A stretch of 64,000 nucleotides of DNA from Porphyra umbilicalis (taxonomy: Eukaryota; Rhodophyta; Bangiophyceae; Bangiales; Bangiaceae): contig KV918928.1 of the NCBI GenBank assembly GCA_002049455.2, positions 1-64,000 on the forward strand, written 5' to 3'. Shown here piece after piece: positions 56,434-64,000 of the stretch. Under the pieces are notes generated by a model. That model searched no databases. It was not told the origin of the DNA and saw nothing but the letters and a program-made list of their open reading frames with translations. The stretch's first letter is position 1. Each line of letters starts with the position of its first letter. A program made the position numbers and the translations under genes.

Positions 56434-58092
56434 CTATGCTAGTCGGGCACGGAGACGAGGGTCCAACTTGGGGCACTCTTCGGCCCAGTGGCCCGTCTGG
56501 CTACACTGCCAGCACGGGAAGCTTGACGCTTTTCCACTCCCGCCGCCTTGAGGCGGGGTAGTTGTGGCAACACTGTGCTCACCTGGTTCCGTGCGAGTAG
56601 TTCTCGAACGGACCGGGTACCGCGGCGTGCTCAGCGCCTTTGCTTGTCGACGGAGGCGAGTCGCCTCGGCGCGCTTCGCGGACTCTTTGGCTCGCTGTTT
56701 CTGTTGTGCCGCTTGTATCCAGCGGTTCTCATCGCCTCGAGTTTGGGCGATGCGGGACAACTCGGCCAAGGTCATCTCTGGTTTATTACGTTCGCGCAGA
56801 GTAGCACGAACCACAGGGTGAACGCCTTCGACATAGCGTCCCTTGAGGGCTCCTGTCGAGTGGAGGAACCCACATGCGGTGTTCAAACCTCTGAGACGTT
56901 CCGCGAAGGACATCTGGTCTGCTTTTTCTTTTTGCCGAGCCTGGTGGAACTGTTCCACGAGGCCGGCTACGGTGGACTCATCCGCGTGCATGCGGATGAT
57001 CCAATTAACCAACTCCAAGTAAGAGCTGACCTCTCCGGGGTTACCGCCACGTCGAGTTGGCATGACGGCCATTACCTCCGCGCGCAGTGGCTCCAAGGTA
57101 AAATCTTGTAACATGTAAAAGGCCTCTCCTTCCAAGTCTTCATTGTCGTCGCACGCCTTGCTAAACTTGCGCACGAATTGGAAGACCTTCTGTGGTGGGT
57201 CACCGCTCCACTCTGAGCGGTGACCGAAGGAATGCATGACATCCTTCTTGAGGCGCCCCATCATATGGGCGTGCTCCCGCGTGTAAGACACCGATTTGTT
57301 CTCCAACGAATACGTCTCGCAATCAAACAAATCCCGATACTGGGGATTGTTGACAGTGATCTTGTGTGGTACAACTCGTACCAGCCCCGCTGAGCGCTGC
57401 GCTGAGCGATGGCGTCGCGGTAACGGGCTGTGACGGGGGCTACCCCGTCGTGGGTGCCGTTGGCTACTACCGCGCGGGGAGTCGCCGCCGGAATAGTCAC
57501 CATCCGACGATTGCGACGACAATTGCAGTCATCGGCGGGACTGAGTGTGTCCACTTCGTTGCGGGTCGGGACGCTCAATCGGGCTCCGGGCCGAACCAGG
57601 CGTAACGGGGAGTGACCGGGCGAATTCGGACCGTTCCGCCTCAGCGATGGCTTCTTGCAAAGCAGGACCCACGCTGATCAATCCACCCAACGAAACGCCG
57701 GGAGCACGACTAGAGCTCCCACCCGCGGGTTCGCTTCCAGGCCGTGGCTCCAACTCACCGGCCGCAGCTCAAGACGCACGGTCCGTCCTCCCAGCTACGT
57801 GCGGCAGTCTTGTGCCGAAGGGAGTGTTGGCAGCCGACGGGGGCTCCACGGTGTCACTATGGACCGTGGTCGCTCCCGCCGGAGGGTGAACTCCACGTGG
57901 TCCGACAGGGGAGGCCGGAGGAAGAAACAAAGTGCTACGCCGAGCTCCGCCCACCTCTCCGCCACCCTGGCTGCGTGGGGCGACATGCTCGCCTCCTAGA
58001 GGCGAGCCGCAAGGGGGGAGCGAATCGGTGCTATCCCTTGCACTAGCCGCATCTGCGGGGGTGGAGGGGTCTCCACCCTCCCCTCCCGACAT
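56434..58092 (-). pseudogene. gag: gag of gypsy D
   Basis: ATG 58092 to TAG 56434-56436 in one frame with TGA at about 57767 and about 57529. The N-terminal part is Pro/Ser-rich and basic (RRHRSAQRSAGLVRVVPHK). Then comes the capsid-like region (FGHRSEWSGDPPQKVFQFVR, YLELVNWIIRMHADES, SFAERLRGLNTACGFLH) and a complete CCHC knuckle CWQCSQTGHWAEEC. Both internal stops fit CGA-to-TGA. Confidence 0.8.
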
Positions 58093-58238
58093 CAAAGTAC
58101 CGCGAAGGTTCACCAAACCAACGTTGCAGAGTTGCAACGGAGGCACAAAGATCGCAAGGGGAAAAAGGTCGACTCGACCCCCTCGTGTCGCGAACACGAA
58201 CGTGCAAAGTGAGCTCCTTCCCCTGCTGCTCTACCAAA

Positions 58239-58911
58239 TGTGGCAACACAGGCAGGCCGACCCCGCTCGGGCGGTCGTCCCGTCCGTGCGCTCGGTTGTC
58301 TCGTCAAAGACCCCGGAAGCAAGCGCCAAGACGCACACACACAACTGGTGTGGGCGGCAAAGACAAGCCGCAAACACGACACAGTGTTGTGAGGCTCAAC
58401 GTTTACTTGCCTCCCTCGGGGGTTCGGGACCGCTCTGCTGTCCCGCTCAGATATACCCACCGGTCCCCGTCCCTCAACCCTCAGGGGGACCCTCTCCAGT
58501 GGGCCAAAAACACGGGCCAAACGCGGGCCACACCCGCCAGCGGGGTGTGCCCAAGACCCAATCAAAACACGCCAAAAAGAATCTCCGAGGCGAGGGTGAG
58601 ATGCACCAAGCACAACAAATAAGAATCCCCACAACGAAAAGAACAGAGCAAGGGTGCGGCCATAACTCAGCCGACCGTTGAGTGGTATTTCCGGGAATCA
58701 CAAGTGGGTCATTCCAACCACTATCCGATCATGCAGAATTGGCCTCGTTATTGCTCGGAAATCGCTTAGTCTAGCGAATCCCGGTAAGCACGGATCTCGG
58801 CCTTACTTGGCCGAGCTCCGGGGTCGACCCGCCCGAAGGGCGTAACCGTCTGTGGACCATCCAATTAAATGGCTCCATCAGCCGTGAAATCTCGCAGGCC
58901 TACGTGTGGTT
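58239..58911. other. Probable 5' LTR of gypsy D and flank
   Basis: LTR-like position directly outside the primer site; no second copy in the window, so the outer boundary cannot be set. No gene. Confidence 0.4.
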
Positions 58912-59850
58912 ATGCCGCCACAAGAGCTGCAGGAGCTTGCCTGCAGAGCGCACAACGGGGACCGGACGGCGCGATACCAGCTGCAGGAGGGCAGTCCGGC
59001 CTCCCTGGAGGAGAGTAACTGGTGGGAGGCGCGGCGGCACGGGCGGCAGCAAATGAGACATGGTCAACTGCGGCCTCCTCGGCAGCGGCCGGCAGGGCCA
59101 CTGATCGGGCGGCCCCCGACGCCGCCGCCATTTCCGCAGACCGACGCGCTGACGGAGATGTCGCGGCCCCTCGAAGCCGCAGCGTCGCAGGCCGCGGATA
59201 CAATCTCGTCGCGGGGGGGTCATCGGGGCTTTGGTGAGGCCGCGGACGAGGCCTTGCACTCGGTTGACCAATCGACGCCGGCGGACGCGGTGAACGCGGC
59301 GTCGGAGATGCTACCCTCGACGCCGATGCCGGGCTTGCACTCCGCGGCCGCGGGGCGGTCAGGCGCGGAGCACTTGGAAAGCGCTGCCGTCCCGGCGGCC
59401 GCGGTGCAGGAATTGCAGAGGTGCGCGGGGCTGAACAGGCTGTCGCTGCAGCCACCGCCGGTCTGCCGGCCTCTGACGCAGCACGAGGCGATGGCGGCGA
59501 CGCAGAGTCCCGCGGTGCCGCGTCGCCCAGCCGATCAGGTCACGAAGCGGCCGCCTCAGCGGCCGCTTACGAGAGTGGATCTGGCAATACAGCCTGAGCC
59601 GCGGCCGTCGACGGCGGCCGCGGCGGCCGAAGCGGAGTTGGCGATGGAGGGCGTCCACCACCCGCCGACCCAGGCGAGGACGGACATGGGGGGGGTGCAG
59701 CGGCCGCCGGTGGAGGCGGGGACGGTGGCGCGCCCCTTTCCTCCTCAGCGGCCGCTGCCACAGCCGACGCCGTCGCCGCTGGCGACAACGAGTCCCCCAC
59801 CACCAGAGGCAGAGGACGCGGCCGCGGATGGACCTAGGCAGAGAGAGTAG
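58912..59850 (+). CDS. Gln/Ala/Pro-rich ORF, possible N-terminus of the SANT-type gene
   Basis: ATG 58912 opens 312 codons rich in Gln, Ala and Pro with many GGCCGC-containing Ala codons; no domain. It ends at TAG 59848-59850 in a different frame from the SANT block that follows at once, so a frameshift or splice would be needed to join them. Confidence 0.3.
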   Translation: MPPQELQELACRAHNGDRTARYQLQEGSPASLEESNWWEARRHGRQQMRHGQLRPPRQRPAGPLIGRPPTPPPFPQTDALTEMSRPLEAAASQAADTISSRGGHRGFGEAADEALHSVDQSTPADAVNAASEMLPSTPMPGLHSAAAGRSGAEHLESAAVPAAAVQELQRCAGLNRLSLQPPPVCRPLTQHEAMAATQSPAVPRRPADQVTKRPPQRPLTRVDLAIQPEPRPSTAAAAAEAELAMEGVHHPPTQARTDMGGVQRPPVEAGTVARPFPPQRPLPQPTPSPLATTSPPPPEAEDAAADGPRQRE

Positions 59851-61696
59851 CTCTCTGCCAGGCCTGGTTGACGGTGGCGCAAGACCCGGTGGTCGGTACC
59901 GACCAGAGCCGGGCAACCTTTTCCGCTGCAATCGTCAACGGGTAGAAGTCCCATTGCCCGATGGGCCCTGGACGCAGAACGCGCACTGACACCGCCATCG
60001 ACCGCGAGCTGCGCTATTGAGTTTTCAAGAACGTTCAACGCATTTCATCCTCTATGGTGGTCGTCGGGCGTCGCCAGATGACGGGCAATTTGACCGACGA
60101 GGACCTGATACGCATGGCCACCACTCAGAGAGCCCAGAACCGTCGTCGAAAGCACGTCTGCTTTTGCGTGTTTTGAGGCGAACAGATAACTTGCAAACCG
60201 CCTTGCGGCTCTGTCAAAGCTGATTTTTTCCAGAAAGGGCGCCAAATTCAACTGGTCGCCGGGATAGATGCCTCTCCACTCGTAAAAAGAGAGACGCAGC
60301 ATAAGACGCATACACTGCACCCTTCCAGAAAGTCGCAGAGACGGAGAAGCATCTATGGCCCTGCAAGCAGGAGCTATGTGAAAAGTGAGGAACGATTCTT
60401 GTTCTCGCAAACACATATATGCAACGAACTTGCATGGGATGGCCTCTGAGAACCTGTCAAGAGGGGTCGATCTGTGTTTTGCACAGGAAATCTGTTTCTT
60501 CAAACAGGAACACGGGCCTCCCAAAGGCAGAAAACAGGTAAAAACAGACGTGCTTTTGACGACGGTTCTGGGCCCGCTGCGCCGCGCACTTTGACGCCGA
60601 GAACCTGTATGAGACCGTGCAGGTGAACGACAACGACGGGGACGCGCCGGTCTTGGTGGTGAAAAAGGGCTGCACGAGAGGGGCCGATTGGCTCAAGTGT
60701 TGAAATTTCATGCGCAAGTTAGGCAAGTTCAGCGGCGCGTCGGGGGCGGCCGCCACGGCGGCCGCCGGTCGCGGCTGCCGTCCTGTGCCAGACGGGGGCT
60801 TCGAGGACATTTCAGACGACGACTCGAGTCCACGGTTGGCAGGCGGCGCGGCCTCTTCAAAGAGCGGCCTATCGGTACGAAGGCGGCCAAAGCGGCGGCC
60901 TCGACTGACTTTGCTATCCGAGGGAGGTCGCCACGACCGCGGCCGCCCTTAAGTCCTTTCTGACACAGCCATCGAGCGCGCCGACATTAACTTTTGGAAG
61001 GCCAAGGACGTGCGTGAGACGGGTGAGGCGGAGCAGTGGCGCAAGAATGAGAAGGAGCGGCGGCTTGTGCTCTCCAACGCCAGACTGCGCAAGGCCAAGT
61101 CCGCAGAGGCACGGGTCGCTTTCCTCGGGACTACAAGGACGCCGTCTATAGTGGCCATCTCTGCTGCCGCTACCGCGGCCGCTGAGGCGGCGGCAAGTGC
61201 GGCCGCAGGTAGCGCTCTAGGTGCGGCCACATCGCCAGCATCTGCAGTTTCTCCAAGTGGCGGTGCGGCCGCGTCTCCCGGGACTGGTGGAGCGCCCGCT
61301 ACTCCCGGCGGCGTGGCTGTGAACGGCGGCCAGGCGGCCGTGCTGGCGCCGGCCGCTGATCACACGGTCGGGTTCCCGGTGTCTGGCGCGGCCGCGAGTG
61401 CGGCCGCATTGCCTCCGTCTTCATCTTCACCGTGCGGCGGCGTCGACGCGTCGACGCGTACCGGCGCATCACCAGCCGCGGCCGCAAGCGCGGCCGTTGC
61501 CCGCCGCGCTGCGGCCTCGGCCGGTGTCGGCTCGGTCATGCAGAGAAAGGGGCGAGGCTGGAACTCGTTGCAGACCAAGCAGGCCCGCTTCATGGCGGCC
61601 AGGAACACCGTATCGGGTCCAAACCGTTTCATGGCCGCATATTGCGGCCGCTGGCAAATCAGGCGACGACGAGGAGGACGCTTCCAGTGGTACTAG
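59851..61696 (+). pseudogene. SANT/Myb-like protein, Harbinger accessory type, interrupted by a TIR element
   Basis: Frame 0 block 59851-60132: ALCQAWLTVAQDPVVGTDQS (SANT start), TAG 59931, ELRY-TGA-VFKNVQ, MTGNLTDEDLIRMATTQRA. A 440-bp inverted-repeat element (60133-60572) follows. Beyond it frame 2 resumes: AAHFDAENLYETVQVNDNDG, KGCTRGADWLKC-TGA-NFMRKLGKFSG, TAA 60950, ERADINFWKAKDV, then a basic helix (EQWRKNEKERRLVLSNARLR) and a long Ala-rich tail to 61696. The order matches the decayed gene at 36622-38185 (TGNLSEDD and CWRVLR correspond to TGNLTDED and the segment ending MRKLGKF). It probably formed the two-gene set of a PIF/Harbinger element with the convergent transposase at 63448. Confidence 0.55.
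60133..60572. mobile_element. TIR element, 440 bp, inside the SANT-type gene
   Basis: Inverted ends of about 32 bp with one mismatch, CCCAGAACCGTCGTCGAAAG at 60133 and its complement ending at 60572. Its length modulo 3 accounts for the frame change of the host gene on either side. No target duplication was recognised. Interior AT-richer, no transposase. Confidence 0.7.
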
Positions 61697-62434
61697 TGGC
61701 AGCGATTGCGCGGATGGTGACTTGGCTTGAGTTGTATCTCTTTTGACATTTGTGACGGTGGGGTCCCTGCGCGTGCGGAGTGCTCGAATACTGCATCGAC
61801 TATTGCACGACAATGATACACGTTTTTTTTTCTTCTGCGCCGGTTTTTTTTTTTTCCTACACACCCACTTTGTGCGATCCTGCGACTCTGTCCGAGAAGC
61901 GAGCACGGCACAATCCTCTTACTTGTACACCAGTCATGCTGCAGCATGTACGAATAAGCCACACTCGGACATCCGCCTACGCCGGACAGAGCGCCGGCCT
62001 CGTCCGTCTTCCTAGATAAAACGGAGGCCGTCCAAGAGTCTTTGCTATCCAGGGTCGTCGTGGTGGCGTCCGACGACGTGCCAATGTGTGAGGAAAAAAG
62101 AAGCACATGATGGCAAAAAAAAAAACGTTGAACGCTACAGATACGGCTCCAGAAGGGACCCGCGATCAACGAAGATATCGGCCGCCAAATCGTTTCGAAG
62201 AGAGAACAACTCAGCTCTATCTGTGCCGGTCTGGCGCGCCCGCAACTGGAACAGAAAAGAACCCGGCGAGGGTTCCGCGCCGCCAAAAACCACGGAAGCT
62301 TGCGGCAAAGCCGCCGAACGGGGAGCTGTGGACGCCGCGGCGGCGGCATCAGCGGCCGGTCCTGCGGTTGTGAATCCACCTTTCGCAGCCGCAGGCAGAC
62401 CGACAAGGCCGGCGGACGCGGCGGCGGCGCCCGC
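61697..62434. other. No recognisable gene
   Basis: Poly-T/pyrimidine tracts (61826-61856) and an A-run near 62116-62126. A long minus frame covers this region and the minisatellite but is repeat-driven at one end and featureless at the other. Confidence 0.4.
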
Positions 62435-63225
62435 ACCATCAGCACCTCTGCCGCCGCCCCCGCCTGCTGGCGAGCCACCGCCGGCAGCGACCGCCGAGCC
62501 ACCAAAGTTGGCGGCCGCAGCGGCGGCACCCTCACCACCAGCTGCTTCTCCTCCACGCACGTCCGCTGGCGAGTCGCCGCCGACGGCAGCCGCCGAGCAA
62601 CCAAATTCGGCGGCCGCAGCAGCGGCGCCCGCACCAGCAGCTCCTTATGCTCCACGTTCGCCCGCTGGCGAGTCGCCGCCGGCGGCGGCCGCCGATCCAC
62701 CAAAGTCGGCGGCCACAGCAGCGGCGCCCGCACCATCAGCTTCTTATCCTCCACGCACGCCCGCTGGCGAGTCGCCGCCAGCGGCGGCCGCCGAGCCATC
62801 AGAGTCGGCGTCCGCAGCAGCGGCGCCCGCACCACCTGCTCCTTCTCCGCCGCGCACGCCCGGTGACGAGTCGCCGCCGGCGCCGGCCGCCGAGCCACCA
62901 AAGTTGGCGGCCAAAGTTGGCGGCCGCGGCGGCGGCGCCCCCACCACCAGCTGCTTCGTTTCCACACACGCCCGCTGGCGAGTCGCCGCCGGCGGTGGCC
63001 GCCGAGCCACCAAAGTCGGCGGCCGAGACGGCGGCGCCCGAACCACCGGCTTCTTCTCCGCGACGCACACCCGCTGGCGAGTCGCCGTCATCGGCGGCCG
63101 CTGAGCCACTGAAGTCGGCGGCCGCGGCGGCGGCGCCCGCACCACCAGCTGCTTCTCCTTGACGCACGCACGCTGGCGAGACACCACCAGCGGCCGCCGC
63201 CGGGCGAACCAGACCGGCCGCCGCG
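62435..63225 (+). repeat. Coding minisatellite, 99-bp unit, about eight copies
   Basis: Each unit encodes 33 residues of the type PPAASPPRTSAGESPPTAAAE plus PPKSAAAAAAPA. A 13-bp internal duplication near 62910 shifts the frame, after which the repeat continues in frame 1. Minus frames are open too (Ala/Gly-rich or Arg-rich), so coding is not proven; 3-periodic variation favours the plus sense. Confidence 0.75.
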
Positions 63226-63447
63226 GCGGTGACGACCGCACTATCAGCTTTCCCGCCACCGCCGACGCCCGCTGGCGATCGATTGCCGGCGGCCGCGGCC
63301 GCGGCGCGAACGCCGGCGGCCGCGGCAGCGGCGCCATCGGCAGCAGCTCATCCCTTCCCACTCTGCGCCGGTGAAAAGGTCTGCGCCGGCGGCCGCCGCC
63401 GATTCGACATCGCCGGCGGCCGCCGCACCAGATTTCGTATCGCCAGC
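63226..63447. other. GC-rich continuation of the Ala/Pro-coding sequence
   Basis: Degenerate extension of the 99-bp repeat with (ggcggccgc)n; no separate gene seen. Confidence 0.35.
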
Positions 63448-64000
63448 TCAGCCGACGTCGTTTGCGCCACCGGCATGGCCATCATCGGCGGCGGCCGCCG
63501 GTTCCCCTTCCCTTGCGGCCGCGACCGCTGCCATACGCTCATGAGTAACATACCAGCCACGCCTCTGCTCAACGACCATGTTGTGCAGAATGGCGGCCGC
63601 CTTGCCGGAAAGCATCATCTGCTCAACAGAGCCAAATCGGCCAGGGTGCAGAAGATTATGAAACCTCACGGTCAAAACCCCGTAGAGCCGCTCGAAATCC
63701 TTGCGCAGCGCTTCTTGGAGCCTTTTGAAACTATTTTCTGCGGGTGTGATGGGGTTCTGGTACGGAGAAACAAAAATTGGATACTTGGGATAAACACAGT
63801 CAGGAAGATAATACAACGAACGATGTGGAAGACCACTATCACAGAAACAGAAAGACTTCGTCGGCCACACACCCTCCACCACATCAAAATACAACGGTGA
63901 GATGCATAACACGTTGAGGTCATTGAGGCTCCCCGGCGCCCCGATGGAGAAATGGCAGATGTGAAGGTCCTCATCAAAAACCGTCTCAATGACAATGGAG
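63448..64000 (-). CDS. PIF/Harbinger transposase (DDE_Tnp_4/plant transposon type), C-terminal half
   Basis: The minus frame enters at the right window edge and ends at 63448. From the edge: SIVIETVFDEDLHICHFSIG, APGSLNDLNVLCISPLY (the second catalytic Asp, in the SxND motif), then CDSGLPHRSLYYLPDCVYPK, NSFKRLQEALRKDFERLYGV (the Glu helix, typical Q-E-x-x-R-K-D-x-E-R) and AAAILHNMVVEQRRGWY. The first catalytic Asp and the DNA-binding part lie beyond the window. The DDE nuclease cuts and joins element ends. No stop interrupts the visible 184 codons. It converges on the SANT-type gene at 59851-61696, its likely partner. Confidence 0.85.
   Translation of the reverse strand, partial: SIVIETVFDEDLHICHFSIGAPGSLNDLNVLCISPLYFDVVEGVWPTKSFCFCDSGLPHRSLYYLPDCVYPKYPIFVSPYQNPITPAENSFKRLQEALRKDFERLYGVLTVRFHNLLHPGRFGSVEQMMLSGKAAAILHNMVVEQRRGWYVTHERMAAVAAAREGEPAAAADDGHAGGANDVG

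Larger units (their letters stand above)
55226..58238 (-). mobile_element. Ty3/gypsy element D, gag-protease fragment
   Basis: Minus-strand gag and protease homologous to gypsy A (shared KxFxFxRKFxKACDDN motif and primer-site context), lacking RT, RNase H and integrase beyond the copia C insertion. The 5' LTR should begin at 58239 (TGTGGCAACACAGG on the plus strand) next to a TTTGGTAGAGCAGCAGGGG primer site. Confidence 0.75.

Noticed and set aside
12114..61696. A non-standard genetic code (stops read as Gln or Arg)
   Set aside because: All three stop codons occur inside ghost frames, yet the helicase, histone H3, JmjC exon and antisense ORF are free of internal stops and end normally, including with TAG and TGA. 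Decay of repeats explains it better.
61693..62967. 424-codon minus ORF
   Set aside because: Half of it is the antisense of the 99-bp minisatellite and the rest is featureless.

Overview
This is nuclear eukaryotic DNA. It is GC-rich, it has GT-AG spliceosomal introns (4759-4918 on +, 6141-6267 on -), a histone H3 gene, and it is dominated by LTR retrotransposons and DNA transposons. Prokaryotic operon features are absent. The high GC, sparse short introns and mix of Ty3/gypsy, Ty1/copia, PIF/Harbinger, KDZ-like and hAT-like elements would fit a compact-gene alga (a red alga of the Bangiales type is my guess), but no gene here fixes the taxon.

Layout. 1-138: tail of an unidentified gene. 631-1358: a TIR element, with a shorter relative at 45525-45828. 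3131-5273 (+): unidentified two-exon gene, ending 4 bp from the convergent PIF1-like helicase at 5278-6901 (-). 7.3-10.1 kb: no recognisable gene. 10126-11022: small Cys-pair protein. 12114-15633: KDZ/HMGXB3-like transposase pseudogene. 18.0-19.5 kb: a nest of palindromes and foldback elements. 22108-36572: a Ty3/gypsy element with matching 497-bp LTRs, a textbook -1 frameshift signal between gag and pol, and a 544-codon open frame on the opposite strand between pol and the 3' LTR. Its 3' LTR is split by a Ty1/copia element (31578-36537) with a 5-bp target duplication GACGA. 36.6-38.2 kb: SANT/Myb-like decayed gene. 41420-41857 (-): divergent histone H3. 43584-45252: unidentified decayed gene. 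46748-47986 (-): JmjC-domain gene. 48.3-49.3 kb: a repetitive stretch open in several frames. 49277-54239: second copy of the same copia family, abutting a fragment of another copia (54240-55225), which in turn cuts a second gypsy element (gag-protease only, about 55226-58239). 59.8-64 kb: a decayed SANT-type ORF carrying its own TIR insertion, a 99-bp coding minisatellite, and the C-terminal half of a PIF/Harbinger transposase running off the right edge.

The sequence is best read as layered repeats with a few host-type genes (helicase, histone H3, JmjC enzyme). A recurring theme is long frames that stay in register for kilobases but are punctuated by isolated stop codons, most of them one transition away from CGA, CAA, CAG or TGG. 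That suggests decay by substitution (deamination-like) rather than by indels. Both copia copies share two of these stops at identical positions.
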